From Umbilicaria muhlenbergii (lineage: Eukaryota; Ascomycota; Lecanoromycetes; Umbilicariales; Umbilicariaceae): DNA of 64,000 nt. The stretch covers positions 1,350,291 to 1,414,290 of the forward strand of contig KK106985.1 in the NCBI GenBank assembly GCA_000611775.1, in the 5' to 3' direction. The notes below the pieces were generated by a model that was not told the DNA's origin, made no database searches, and saw only the letters and a program-made list of their open reading frames with translations. A program made the position numbers and the translations under genes. Of the stretch, positions 46,010 to 59,321 are shown one piece after another; positions within the stretch are counted from its first letter, which is position 1; each line of letters starts with the position of its first letter.

Positions 46010-47613
46010 AACTGAGGAACGAGAACGGAATGACTTCGAGGATGTGTACTGTGCAAGCGGCGGTCGCAGACAGTCCAACACCCTACTGGACGCAGTGCGA
46101 AAAGCGAGCTGCGCAAGCGTCTTCCTTATCCGATCGGTGTTGATATGCGGCGGATATGCACGATGTTGTGATAAGGCCCGCAGCACCGCAAAATGACGAA
46201 GAACCCCAAGTGAAGCAATACTGAACGTTGGCAACTTTCCAAAAGAACAAGTAAGCGTAGATATGTAAGATCAATGGTTGCGACGAAAGGTCTCCGGAGA
46301 GAAGGAGGAAGGTACGCGATGATGAGTAGTGTGACTGGAATCTGACCGGAAGGGCGGCTCCCTTTTCCTTTCAGTACCTTGGCGGACCATACGGTAGGAC
46401 CCAGCTAAGGCCGATGGTGGGGTCAGCCTTACCGATCATGAAACTTACCCGGTACGTATCACTCTCAACCTCTCGGACTTTCAACACTGTCAATATCTAA
46501 TTCAACGTACTGATCAATCACAAGAATTATTCAAAAGGGAGTACTTCATGATGAATACCTTGTTATAAACAGCAGTCCCAATGGCTACTAAACACTGCAT
46601 TCATAAATAACAGCCTCAGAACAAGTTAACCCTTTCGAATAAGCACTTCGCAGCACATGTACGCCTTTTCTTGTCCTCCCAATCCTTGCTTTCGTCCCAC
46701 TCGGAGAATGGCAGCATCCCTTAGAAGCATGCACCTCGTAGTAACCTTTGTTTGGCAGAGGTTAAGAGTGTTTAAAGCACGAGCCATGGACACACATTGA
46801 TTACCCCACACCGGGGGGTGACTTTGATTAGTACGTCATACGTAAAGATCTCACTATTAGGAAAGGAATGGGAGTCAGCGGTTGAGCCGGGAAATTCTCA
46901 TCATTTCTTTTGGCCGTCACAACATCGAAGTCAACCTGGACAAAGCTCGGACGGACGCATCGTGCTACAGACTTACCTCACAGTTTACTGCTAAGGCAAA
47001 GGAATGGACTTAACCCCATATGGTCCGTATAGAGGTATCGGATAGGTACGGGGCAGGTAGGTTCCGATGTGGTTCCGCTCGTAAGCTAGATTTTAACCTC
47101 AGTTACCTACATTTACAGTAGCGCGCTGCGGTAGTAGCCGAGCACAGGCCCTGTAAGCCTCTGCCTTTGCCTTTGCTTGCCAAGCCACTCTTCAACCCTC
47201 TCGAACACTCAAGACCCCAACGACTTCATCCTACAAGAGCAAGTGTTCATGGCGATCAACGTGTCATTCACTACTATCGACGCCACTTGAAACCACGACC
47301 GCCTTGTCCGTTCCTTCCATCTCGCCTATGGCTGCTTGAGCCGCATGGCCAAGCGAACAACAGCTCCTTCCTCAACGTTCGAATCTTCTTCAAATCTCAC
47401 GTCTCCGAACGTCCCCTCATCATATTCTTCAACACCTGCACTCAGGTAGCTACTCCTCCTCTTACACCACGTTCGTCATACTTGTGCCTTATCTGAGTTC
47501 CACGGGCAGCGACGCCGTCAGGCCTGAAATACACTGCCCACCTCAGCCGCTGTTTTGCACCTTCGTCCGCTTAGATGGACATTTGCCGCCGTTGCATACA
47601 GGAATAGATTCTC
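46010..47613. other. Long divergent intergenic region, NMNAT / UFD4
   Basis: About 1.6 kb lies between two divergent genes. The 450 bases before UFD4 are pyrimidine-rich and probably its promoter and leader. No gene is seen. Confidence 0.45.
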
Positions 47614-50600
47614 ATGTCTTCCAGAGTCACTCGCTCTTCAGCGAGACTCGCAGCAGATTCGTCATCAGCCTCTGCACCCCCCGTTGACACTGCTCAACCT
47701 CCACCAGCGTCTCGAAAACGTAAGGCCTCGGCCCGTCAAGACACTCCTTCAGACGAGCTACAAGCACCTGTCAAGGTCACACCTTCAAAACGTGCAAAGC
47801 GACAAAAGGTCACGGCAACCGAACCGCCGGCCCCAACGGTTCCTCGAACCCGCGCTAAGAAAACTCAGCAACCAGCTACCATGGCAGCTCCTGGGTAAGC
47901 AAAACTGTCATCGGTCTCTGCGTGTTTCCTAACTCTAAGGCAGTTCTTCCTCTGGCCCACCGGCTGAGTCTGAAGGTGGACCTACAGCCTCGGCACCCAC
48001 GTCCAAGCGAAAGCCGAGTCGAAGCAAGAAGACTAGTCAAGGTCTCGATATGAGCCCCCGTGTGACGTATGTTTGTATGCTGACGGACGTATACAGATGC
48101 TTCGACTGCAGCTCCCACACCATCATCGAGGCGTTCGAAGAAAAACCCACCAAAGAAAGGTGAGGATACTACAATGAAGGACGCCGACGAGCCCACCAAG
48201 GGAGGTACAGGAAGTCGACCCGAGGACATGGCAGGGAAAGATTCGAGCGATGACAATGATGGCGAGGGTCATGGAATATATGACGATGACGACGACGATG
48301 GAGGCGACGATCCTTTTCGAGGGGGCTACTTAAGTCGTACAGGCGGTCCGCCCAGTGGTATCTCGAACACTCTTCGTGCCCTAAGTGGCATGGTATCTGG
48401 TGTATCGTCACGGCTACGCAACATCCTCGAAAACCTGCGACAGAAGGACGATCCTTCGGTACAGTTGATAGCCTTGCAAGAACTATCGGAGATTCTACTC
48501 GTCTCAACTGAGGACAACCTCTCCGGTCATTTCTCTCCCGATCAATTTGTGAAGGAATTGGTTACCCTGATGCAGCCCAGTGAGTTCGGAGAAGAGAATC
48601 CGGAAATGATGCTTCTTGCATGTCGGTGCATCGCCAATCTGATGGAGGCTCTCCCTCCTTCTACAGCGAATGTTGTATATGGAGGTGCAGTACCTGTCCT
48701 ATGTCAGAAGCTTTTGGAAATTCACTTCATCGACCTTGCCGAACAAGCTCTGAGTGTATGTGACCCGATTCTATCTTCCAGTTCTTAGTCAGCTAACAAC
48801 ATTATCTAGACTCTGGAGAAGATATCTGTAGAATTCCCTGCGTCTATCGTCCGTGAAGGAGGCCTCACAGCATGTCTTACATACCTTGACTTCTTCGCTA
48901 CGAGTACGCAAAGGACTGCAGTGACTACCGCTGCCAACTGTTGTCGTAACATACCAGAGGATTCCTTCCCGGTTATCCGTGACGTTATGCCAATTCTCCT
49001 CAACGTGCTCAGTAGCAGTGACCAAAAGGTCGTGGAGCAAGGCTGCTTATGTGTTTCGAGGGTGGTCGAAAGTTTCAAATACCAGCAAGATAAGCTCGAA
49101 GAGCTCGTTAGCACAGATTTGCTCAAGGCCCTCTTACGCCTTCTACTTCCCGGTACAACAAATCTCATCGGGCCTAATATCCACACGCAATTTCTGAGGG
49201 TCCTCGCAATTACTGCTCGTGCAAGTCCTACGCTGTCAGTTGAGCTTTTCAAGATGAACGTTGTAGATACTCTTTATCAGATCCTTACCGGAGTGTCGCC
49301 GCCAAGTGGTATCGACGATGTGGCGAACAAACTCGATAGCGTCATGATCATGCAAGCTTTGATCCACAGACCAAGGGAGCATGTTTACGAGACACTCAAT
49401 GTTATCTGCGAGCTACTACCCGGGGTCCAAGGCAAAGGCCTGTCGTTCCAAGGGGATTTGTTTGATGCTGGCTACGTCGGCGACGATCTTGTCTCAGTCG
49501 CCACCTCTAGATCGAAGAAGTCACCTAATGCAAAGAGGATTGAGCTACTCAAAGGGTGCAAGGAGGAGCTCAAGCGCTTCGCTATTATCTTACTGCCTAC
49601 ATTGACCGACGCCTATTCGAGTACAGTTAACTTCAGCGTTCGCCAAAAGGTGCTCACGGCTCAGCTCAAGATGCTATCGAACCTTGATACATCCATCTTG
49701 GAGGAAGCTCTCCGTGCGGTGCCTTATGCCTCCTATCTGGCTTCAATCTTGTCTCAACAAGACCATCCTGCACTGGTCACCTTTGCCTTGCAGGCAGCAG
49801 AGCTTTTACTTATTCGACTCGAGCCCATCTACCGTTACCAATTTTACCGGGAAGGCGTTATTGCTGAGATCACTAAGCTTGCAAATCCACCACCGAAAGG
49901 CCCTGATGATAAACTTAAAACAATCAAAGCCCAGGCTAACGGACAAGTCCCCGCGAAACCCGTAGCTCTGGTGGAGAATGGGTTAGCAGAGCAGCTGAGC
50001 GAGAAGATCGCAACAGAGGAGCACTCCGACGAGGATAATGACGATGATGATGAGGATGACGACGACGACGACGATAATGATGATGACGATGATGATGACC
50101 ACAATCCAATCAATGAGGACATGTCAGTGTCGCCGAGTACATCTTCATCATCTGACCGGCATTACCCTGCGCCACCCATGGCAAGTAACGTTCAAGATTA
50201 TATCACTCTTAGGGCCAAGAAATTCCTTGATGTTCATGAAAATGCTAGCGGCAAGGAGATGCGAGAAAAAGCTTCTGCAATCCTGAAAGAACTGCAAAAG
50301 CTTGCCAAGGACATTGAGAATACATACTTGGGCGAACGCACTGGTGATGCCGTGAGCTTCTTCTCCCGACTAGCTAACTATTTTCATGGAGATGCGCTGG
50401 AGAGCATGACAAGTTCGGAGCTGCTAAATTCTGATATTGTACGAGTGCTACTGGACATTTTTAGCAATCCCGAAGGTAAATCCTCTGTGCTCGACGTTTT
50501 GATGCAGGCTAATTCTGGCGTGACAGAGGATCTGAGAAGCAAGGCGAGATCAACCTTCTTGGAAGTTTTCATTGGCACCGCTATCAACAATACCTCACAA

Positions 50601-53518
50601 AAGTCGAACGGCAACTCACCGACTACTGCTTTTAGTGTACTTGTGCACAAACTTCAAGACCTCCTTAGTCGCGCTGAACATTTCGAGGTTGTAACAGTCC
50701 ACCAGAATTCTTTTGACAGCAACCGCAGCAGTGCGGCTTCAATGCTGGCTAAGCAGCTTCGCTTAAAGCTCGTTGCGGATGATGATTCAGAGATACCCAG
50801 ACCATACAGAAACATCATGGTCTCCATCCATGCCATCGCAACTTTCAAAGCCTTGGACGATTATTTGCGTCCCAGAATCAGCCTCTCCGAGCGCCCACGG
50901 GGCGCGAGGCATCGAGAAGGGGTTGCAAATGCTCTTGCCGCCTTTGCAGCTGTGTCAGGAATACCAAATCCTCATCAGAGACTTGCAGAGCGAGGGTTGT
51001 TGAACCCTGAAGACACCCCTTTTATGCCCACACCATCGAGCACTGAAAATGCTGGCCGGATTCCCCGAAAGTTGTCTAAGACCAAGACACCTGCGACTCC
51101 TCCAGTCGATCAGCTAGAAGCAGGTACGAGAAACGAGAAGCCCGCGGCCACGCGACGATCAAGCCGTAAGCATCAGCCAGCAGTACCGACACCTCAGGAG
51201 ACACCAGTCCAAAAGACGGAGCAAATGCAAGACCCGTTGGAATGTGCAGATGAGAGACAACTCTCAGATGAAGACGACCTTGACGACGGCGGCGCGTTGG
51301 ACGCCATTGTGGATGACCTCGAAGATGAGATGGATGGTGATCCAATGCCTGACCCCACCGCTGTCAATATGGAGGTTGCTGCAACGGGAAAGGTCACCGC
51401 ACGCAAAGAAGATGGGACACGAGTCAGTACACCGTCTCAAAGCTCTGCAGCGTCGTTACAAGGCCCTCCTTCATTGCGTACGCGCGCTGCTCCGGCCGCA
51501 GGCGCAACCCCTACATTGTCTAATCGACCCATGTCATACGCCGCAGCGATTCAAGCTGTTCCGCAGGATTGGCATATCGAGTTCAGCATTGGTGATGAGC
51601 CCATTGCGAATGAGACCACGATCTACCGAGCGGTTCACTACAACAAGGCCCAACCTGATGAACCAGCTGCACGGAACGTTTGGTCTGCCATTCATCCAGT
51701 CAAATTCAAACGAGTTTCAGGACCACCGCCGCCAGAGCCTTCCTCGCTAACGCCCACCACTGGAGCAACGTCCGAAACCGCGTCCTCCGGCATGCCCCTT
51801 TCCTTGGATAAACATCCTGCCACGTCGACCATTCTCCGGTTACTGAACATTCTTCACGAGCTTAACGCCAATCTTGAAGACGTTTTGGATGACCAGAAAA
51901 ACCGTGTCAAGCTAAACGCGGAGCCTCTAGCACAATTTGTCAATACGAAGCTCACGGCGAAATTGAACCGTCAATTGGAAGAGCCATTGATCGTGGCGAG
52001 TAACTGCCTCCCAAGCTGGAGCGAGGACCTTGCTCGCTTATACCCATTCCTCTTTCCATTTGAGACACGACACCTGTTCTTACAGTCAACCTCTTTTGGA
52101 TACTCTCGATCCATGACGAGATGGCAAAACGCACAGTCCTCGGATGATACCAGACGCGACCGTCATCGAGACGATAGGCCTTTCCTTGGCAGACTCCAGC
52201 GCCAGAAAGTGCGAATCTCTCGTACTAGGATCCTAGAATCCGCTGTCAAAGTCATGGAACTCTATGGCGCATCACCCAGCGTGCTGGAAGTGGAGTATTT
52301 CGAAGAAGTCGGTACTGGCCTCGGTCCTACTCTAGAATTTTATTCTACTGTATCTAAGGAGTTTTCAAAGAAAAAGATCAAACTGTGGAGGGAGAACGAA
52401 TCGAATGAAGATGATGAATACGCATTCGGCAAGCTCGGGTTGTTTCCAGCACCAATGAGTGCAGAGCAAGCGGACCATGAAAACGGCAAGAAGGTGCTAC
52501 ATCTCTTTAAAATGCTTGGGAAGTTTGTAGCGCGATCCATGCTTGACTCGAGGATTATCGACGTCTCCTTCAATCCAACCTTTTTCCGCATCGGTGACGG
52601 ACCCGCTACAGTGCCGCCGTCTTTAGGGGCGGTCAATGCTGTCGATAGCGACCTTGCAAAGTCCTTGAAGCTGGTCAAGCAATTTGCAAACGCGAAAAAA
52701 GAGATCGACGAGAATGGCAAGTTGACAGCTGCCCAGAAAGTCAATGCAGCTTACAAGATCGAGATACACGGTGTACACGTCGAAGACCTTGGGCTCGACT
52801 TCACCCTTCCCGGCTATCCATCGATCGAATTAGTCCACAACGGATCTAACGTTCCAGTGACAATTGACAATGTCGGCTTGTATGTCGAAAAGGTTGTTGA
52901 TTTCACGCTCGGCGGCGGTGTTCGGAGGCAAGTGGATGCTTTCCGATCTGGATTCTCTCAGGTCTTCCCCTATTCAGCACTGCGGGCTTTCACTCCGAAT
53001 GAGTTAGTCATGCTCTTTGGACGAGTGGACGAGGACTGGACAATCGAGAGTAAGACGTCCTGGCCGATATTGCATTCCTGTGTACTAGACTGACGTTCAT
53101 TTCAAGCACTAATGGATTCCATCAAAGCCGATCATGGGTTCAACATGGACAGCAAGAGTGTTCGCAACCTTCTTCAGACAATGAGCGAGCTTAGTCCACC
53201 TCAGCGGCGAGACTTCCTCCAGTTTGTGACTGGAAGCCCCAAACTTCCTATTGGCGGTGAGTGAGAATATGCAATACCAGCTCCAGGAAGACCGCGGTTG
53301 GTTTGCTAATGCATTGAACAGGGTTCAAGAGCTTGACACCTATGTTCACTGTGGTGTGCAAGCCGAGCGAGCCGCCATATACCTCTGACGATTATCTCCC
53401 AAGCGTTATGACCTGCGTTAACTATCTTAAATTGCCTGACTACTCCAACCTGGACGTTATGCGTGCACGGCTGGGGACCGCTATAAGGGAGGGTCAAGGG
53501 GCGTTCCATCTATCATAA
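47614..53518 (+). CDS. UFD4: HECT-type E3 ubiquitin ligase UFD4 (TRIP12 family)
   Basis: This ligase of the ubiquitin-fusion degradation pathway is 1874 residues, the largest protein here. Five introns (47895-47943, 48042-48096, 48756-48809, 53050-53106, 53257-53321) are needed. The N terminus is basic and low-complexity. Armadillo-like repeats run from about residue 190 to 640 ([26 protein letters not shown]-like [38 protein letters not shown]). A long acidic Asp run follows, encoded at 50027-50100. The C-terminal HECT domain includes [39 protein letters not shown] and [16 protein letters not shown], with the catalytic Cys at residue 1841. The residues needed for thioester formation appear intact. 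Confidence 0.95.
50027..50100 (+). repeat. UFD4: GAT/GAC microsatellite-like tract inside UFD4
   Basis: About 74 bases of GAN triplets encode a run of Asp with occasional Glu and Asn, within the linker after the armadillo repeats. Such tracts often vary in length between strains. Confidence 0.8.
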
Positions 53519-54150
53519 GTCTCGGGATACCCGAACTTACTACACGATCATGATATTTCGACGGAAATGTGAAAAAGTGTGTGATCAAATCACTGTTCAC
53601 TTGTTCTGTGGTGCGGTTGCGTCTTTCTCGGGGCTAGGGTATTAGGATGTTGTGCATTCTGCTTTGCTTACCACACTACACGACTCTCACAATCACGAAG
53701 CATAAGTCATGGACGTTTGGGCGTGTTGGCGATCATTTAGAAAGGGCTATTTGTTTGCTTTTGCAAATTGAAAATGTTAAACGTGTACATGGAAAATAAA
53801 GTACCTGTTACTATACCTGCATTGATCTGTCCGGCTTGTGGAGACACAAGAATAGATCATAGCGTCATGATGTGCCAGGAGCTGGCTGTTCGGGGCTGGC
53901 GGGTCCCAACTGTAAAGAACCTAGATAAAATGTAAAAAGTGTACAACACTGCTTCAACTATCACTGCATCTGCAACGACTCAGAACATGCTGATGAAAAA
54001 CCACAACTGCCTCGAACTGCCTTCTTCATTCCACGTTCTTCTCTACAGGATCGGAGTGTCCTGAGGAACTTCAAAGAGTAATTCGAAACGACTCAAGCAT
54101 GATAACGTTAGACCATAAGAAATCAAGGCGCACATAACAAGTATTTGAAG
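53519..54150. other. Intergenic region between UFD4 and the CUE-SMR gene
   Basis: This is 632 bases between two plus-strand genes. It holds the UFD4 3' end and the next promoter. Nothing coding is seen. Confidence 0.5.
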
Positions 54151-55902
54151 ATGGATGACGCAGTTTTGCTTCTCGAGGTGCGCCTTGGCTGCGTCGTGTT
54201 TTCCTGTGCTATTTGAGAAGGTGGTGGAGCTGACCGGGATCGCGCCTACCTGCAGAAGGAATATTGTCCACCGATAGACACCGCGCTCTTTTCAGCAATA
54301 ATCTCCGATTACAACCTCTCAGCCCCCCTTGGCATTGATGAAGTACGGCCAGTACTAGATGCCCTGAAAGAGAGTGCCGAGGCGGAGGGTACTGCAGATT
54401 TCGACCCATCTGGGAGCAGTGGTCTGCACTATGCGACCAGCGCCCATGAGTCTCCAGATCGTGCGCAGTCATGGCATGGGGAAGAGGCTTCGACGTCGGA
54501 GGAGACAGACTTGACGAGTCTTTCCCAGTCCACCGAGATGCTGGGGATTGAGCCTTTCGCGGGATCTGAGACTGAGGAACACGAAGGAGAGCATGGGAAA
54601 GACTACAATAAGGGCCTCGAGGAGCTTTCCCTAGTGGACAAGGAAGATCTGCTCAAAGAGATGTTCCCAACGATGAAGGCTTTCGACATCCGCTACGCCC
54701 TGAAAAAGAACAAAGACAACTACGGGAGGACGGTCGAGGAGCTGCTGAATCATGTGTTCTTCAAAGAGGCGCAGGAGACCGACGGCGATGGACATATCGT
54801 CACCAAGGGCATAGATGCTTTCATAGACGGCGCGGACGGCCCAAGAGGACGTAAAGCAAAGGCCAAACGAAGAAAGCAGACGAAATTACAACGCCGTACC
54901 AGCTCCACCCCTGCTCCCCTCGCCGACAAATCAACCAACAGCCCGTCCTCCTCCTCAACCTCCCCAAAGCTCAGCAGCAAATGGGACCTAGCAAAACGGG
55001 ACGTCGAGTTCATCACTCAGCGCACCTACCTATCCCCCCAGACCGTATCATCTCAATACCACAAATCCGGCGCCTCCCTCCCTCACACCATCTCCGCCCT
55101 CTGCGCATCCTCCTCCCCCCTCCAAAACCCCTACATCTCCAACCCCACCGACCCCATCCTCGACGTCCACGCCTCCGAGCTCGGCGCCGACTTCCCCAAC
55201 ATCCCCCCTTCCCACCTCCTCCCCCTCATCCACCTCACCCACCCCTCCACAGCCTCCGCCCACGAACTCGCCCGCGCCCTGACCACAACCCCATCTCCCC
55301 CCTCCGACCACCACCACAACAACAACAACAACATCCAACTCATCCCCCTCTACAAACCCCCCGACCTCTCCTGCCCCTCCTCCCCACCAAAAGCCCCCAC
55401 CCCCCNNNNNNNNNNNNNNNNNNNNNNNNNNNNNNNNNNNNNNNNNNNNNNNNNNNNNNNNNNNNNNNNNNNNNNNNNNNNNNNNNNNNNNNNNNNNNNN
55501 NNNNNNNNNNNNNNNNNNNNNNNNNNNNNNNNNNNNNNNNNNNNNNNNNNNNNNNNNNNNNNNNNNNNNNNNNNNNNNNNNNNNNNNNNNNNNNNNNNNN
55601 NNNNNNNNNNNNNNNNNNNNNNNNNNNNNNNNNNNNNNNNNNNNNNNNNNNNNNNNNNNNNNNNNNNNNNNNNNNNNNNNNNNNNNNNNNNNNNNNNNNN
55701 NNNNNNNNNNNNNNNNNNNNNNNNNNNNNNAGATGTGAATAAGAGACAGGGGTACAGGATTGTGACGGGGGTGGGGAGGCATAGTGAGGGGGGGAGGGGG
55801 AGGTTGGGACCGGCGGTTGGGGGGATGTTGGTTAGAGAGGGGTGGAAGGTGGAGGTTGGGACGGGGGTATTGGTTGTTAGTGGGAGGGCGAGGAGGAAGT
55901 GA
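54151..55902 (+). CDS. CUE and SMR domain protein, interrupted by an assembly gap
   Basis: The first exon encodes MDDAVLLLE; a 78-base intron (54178-54255) joins it to KEYCPPIDTALFSAIISDYN, giving about 558 residues including the gap. A CUE-like ubiquitin-binding domain lies near residues 138-185 (EELSLVDKEDLLKEMFPTMK, FDIRYALKKNKDNYGRTVEE). A basic linker follows, then a Ser/Pro-rich helical region (KRDVEFITQRTYLSPQTVSS). The C-terminal end of an SMR domain is clear: GYRIVTGVGRHSEGGRGRLG and VREGWKVEVGTGVLVVSGR. SMR domains are often endonucleases or nucleic-acid binders. The gap at 55406-55730 removes most of the domain's first half, including the expected LDLHG motif. The frame is consistent on both sides, which may be chance. 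Confidence 0.8.
55406..55730. other. Assembly gap (325 N)
   Basis: This is a run of 325 N bases inside the CUE-SMR gene, after a C-rich and (CAA/CAC)n-rich stretch and before a G-rich one. The true length is unknown. Confidence 1.
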
Positions 55903-56285
55903 GGGGAATGGGTTTTGTGGGAGGGAAGGGGGTGGGGTTGGATTGGTATGGATTGGACATGTTTGCGAATGTATAGAGTTGGATCGTAGAGCTTATACGG
56001 ATCAGTCCGTTGAGTGATTGGATTTAAGTTCATCGGAGGCGGGTTTGCGGTGTTGACGTCTTTGGCAGACCAGTTAATAATACGTATCAAGGGATTATCA
56101 TATCATGCACCTGCACTCAAATGTGTTGTCAAGTACGGAGTGAAGGTATTCGATATCAGAGCCTCTAACCCAGAGCCAAAAGCATCCGCCGGGTATAAAA
56201 CGCCGGCAAACGACGGCAAACGACACGGACCAGACAAGATCGAGTCGTCACGGACAAGAGCCTTCCCAGGGTTTCCACAAGGATC

Positions 56286-57679
56286 TTAGTAGATCGAGTA
56301 CCCGCCCTAGAAGATATTTTAGCGAAAGGCCAAAGGTCTATGAGCAGAGTACTCACATCAATAACGCAATTGCTCCCCGTCATGAAGCTGGAGGCATCGC
56401 TAGCGAGGAAGACAGCGAGGTTGTTCAACTCGTCCGAATCCCCAAGCCGGTTCTGTGGCGTCATAGAGGTCCAGATCTTCTTCTGGCCCTCCAGCGCCGG
56501 GAAACGGTTCAGAGCTGTGTCCATGTAGCCCGGGGAGATGCAGTTGACGCGGATATTATGACGAGCCCATTCCGCGGCTAGAGATTTGCCGAGCTGGATG
56601 ACGGCAGCTTTGGAGGCGTTGTAGCAGCATTGCTCCTGCGGGTAGTTGACGATGGAGCCGGACATGCTGGCGATGAAGATGATGGAACCGCCGGTTCCTT
56701 GCGCGATCATTTGACGGCCGCAGGCTTGGGCGATGAGGAAGGCGCCGGTGAGGTTGATGGCGAGGAGATTGTCCCATTTGTTGTGGTCGTAGTCCTCGGC
56801 TTTGATGTTGGAGCTGTAGAGTTGACGCGTTAGCAATCGCTTCTGTCTGATATGGTTTTCGGATTGGATTTACTCGGCTATACCGGCAGAGTTGATGACA
56901 ACGTCTACAGAACCGAAAGTTGCCGCCACGTTGTTGACGACTTCGGCGATTGCTTTGCTATCGCGGACATCAACCTTGTAGAAATGACAAGGGATACCAG
57001 TATGCTCGTGGAGCTCGGCGGCGGCTTGATCGCCCAGTTCTTGGTTGTAATCCAAGATAGCGATCGCCTTGGCACCGACCTCAGCAAGGGCCTGTGCCAT
57101 ATTCCATCCCAAGCCGCGCGCACCACTGACATGATTATACAAATTAGCATCCAATACCCTTTTGATATTTTACAGACTTGTCAGACATAGATATACAGAG
57201 TGCGCTTGTGTGAGCTGAACGAACAACATAGTTTTATATAGTGAACGTTGCAGATCGACACAGATTTCGATCAACACAAGTTTCATGACATGACGGGAAG
57301 AACACAATATGACACGACATAGCTGATAAGATCACAAGGGATCGACATACCCGGTGACAATGGCGACCTTCTCTTGGAGTGTGAACTTCATGAGCGTGGG
57401 AGTCAAATTCTTCGCGACGCCCTTGTCAAGTGCAAAGGCTTCCTTCGCGACATCCATGACGGGAGTTGCGATCGGCGCAGAGGTCTGGTTGACGGTGAGG
57501 ATATGAGTCTCACCAGAGTTCATAACCTGATCGCCGCTGTAGGTGGACACAGGCACCTCCTTCGCCGAGACCTTATCCTGATCATCCAGACGTTTGATGG
57601 TCGTCGTGATAGTACGACGTGTGATATTTGCGGCACGCACGGTGGGAGCGAGTTTGGTAATGAGACGACGGGATGTCAT
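56286..57679 (-). CDS. Short-chain dehydrogenase/reductase with an N-terminal targeting-like extension
   Basis: Three introns (57126-57350, 56814-56873, 56307-56356) give 352 residues. The last exon is only 7 codons (GGYSIY and stop). The NAD(P)-binding glycine motif is TGGARGLGWNMAQAL. NSAGIAD takes the place of the usual NNAG. The catalytic Ser lies in ASMSGSIVNYPQEQ and Tyr/Lys in CYNASKAAVIQLGKSLAAEW. The ISPGYMDTALNRFP block and the C-terminal VIDGGY end are typical of the classical SDRs that act on polyols and sugars (sorbose reductase, arabinitol or mannitol dehydrogenase types). The 100-residue leader starts MTSRRLITKLAPTVRAANIT, which looks mitochondrial. The substrate cannot be assigned. 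The 225-base first intron is unusually long. Confidence 0.88.
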
Positions 57680-59321
57680 TGTTATGGTATGTTCTGTAAC
57701 GACTGACTTTGGTAGAAGTAGGAGGAGGTTGTGTTGAGGTGGAAGTTGATATTGGATGTTAGGCAGAGGGGAAAGGACTTTGAGAACAAACCATTCACAG
57801 TGTGCCTGTGGAAGATTCCGCCGGAATCAGCGCCTGTATTCCGCGTCTGGATGGGCGTGTTATCGATATAAGAGAGAGGAGGGCTGTGGTAACCAAATAT
57901 GTTGCGCAGCAACAAGTGACAACCCAGTGCTATGATAAGGACGTGCTTGAGAACGATTGAAAAATGCAATGATTAAGTTACGAAAAATAAATCAAGGAAA
58001 TGGCTTGCGTTAGGAAGGAAGAATGGCTCCGAAGTCGTAACTCCTCAATCTGGCAATGAAGGTAAGAAGCTTTTCCAAAACAACGTAGGGCTCAATGCGG
58101 ACGGCAAAACAGATGATACGTGAAAAGGCACGATCAACCAGCCTATAACAGTCTATGAATCTATGAGAAAGACCAAAGCAACGTCAAACTCTGCAAAAGA
58201 TTGAAAGACTTGAGAAGAGATGGGAGGGCGGCCCTTCATGCAGTTGACCGTCCCTTGCAAGTCCAACGACCCATACATTAGCTTATACATGAGGCCTACG
58301 GGTCAGCAACCGACAGAGCCTTTGTGCAGCCTAGAAGGTGCCGAATTTGATCACCACTCCTGCATGGGTCAAAGGTTCAACGCTTGCTTGACAGTTGAAC
58401 ACACCGAATTTTTGCTCCAAGGCGGATATTTAACCCTCCCAGCCTGGTGTTCCGGGCTCCGCATTAGGCATTCAAATGCAGGATTGCAGAGTTCCAATGT
58501 TTTCGCACATGCCAGGCCATGTCTCACAGATTGAGGGAGCTATTGTTGCTCGTATTAATGCTCTCCCAGACCTCTGGGTCGGGCGACGGCAAAATTCTGA
58601 AGCGTGGTCGGGAAGAGCAACTGGAGCAAGTCTCGATCTAAGGGAGCTATAATATGAAAAGCTACCCACCTTTTTCCTCATCAAGTCCAGGACGCATTCA
58701 AATAATGTGGATTTCCAGAGGGCGGTCCTCTTCAACTCTGATGGCGATATATGATGATTTTCAATCCACAATAGTATGGGCATGATGGAAATAGAAAACA
58801 AAAGATGTCGTTCAGGACGTTGTCTGTTTGCCAATCGTTATGGCCGCGCCTATCAGCGGTCACTTTGCAGGGTTGGCTGCTGTAGCGAAACGCCATGCAT
58901 TTTAGCGGCATCATTAAAAACCAGCCTCAAATCCAGGACCATGGTCTTGATATCGCCACCGATTTTGAGCTGAAATGCAGAAAAGCTACGGAGCTACAAG
59001 TCAAGCAACTCGAATGCTGCCTTCCGGGACATGAAGAGAGATGAGCAGTGTATGTCATGCAATTGTTACAGCCAATGAGACAAGTTTATGAATATTTCGT
59101 TCTATAGACCATATGATGTGAAACACGCCCCGCTTGTAAAGCAACCAAAATGTCAAACAAGTGCTATGTGCCATGGAAGGGCCCGAGAACACCAGCGATT
59201 TCCTTGGATATCAGTGCCAGAACATGACATAATGAAGACCAGATACACTCTCGAAGCCATCAATCATATGTCCAGAACGACAACTCCACCTGCAACAGAG
59301 CACCCGACACGACAACCCACG
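57680..59321. other. Intergenic region, no gene seen
   Basis: About 1.6 kb between two minus-strand genes. Short frames (for example 58220-58534 on plus) have no recognisable features. It should hold the SDR promoter and the 3' end of the YSC84-type gene. Confidence 0.4.
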
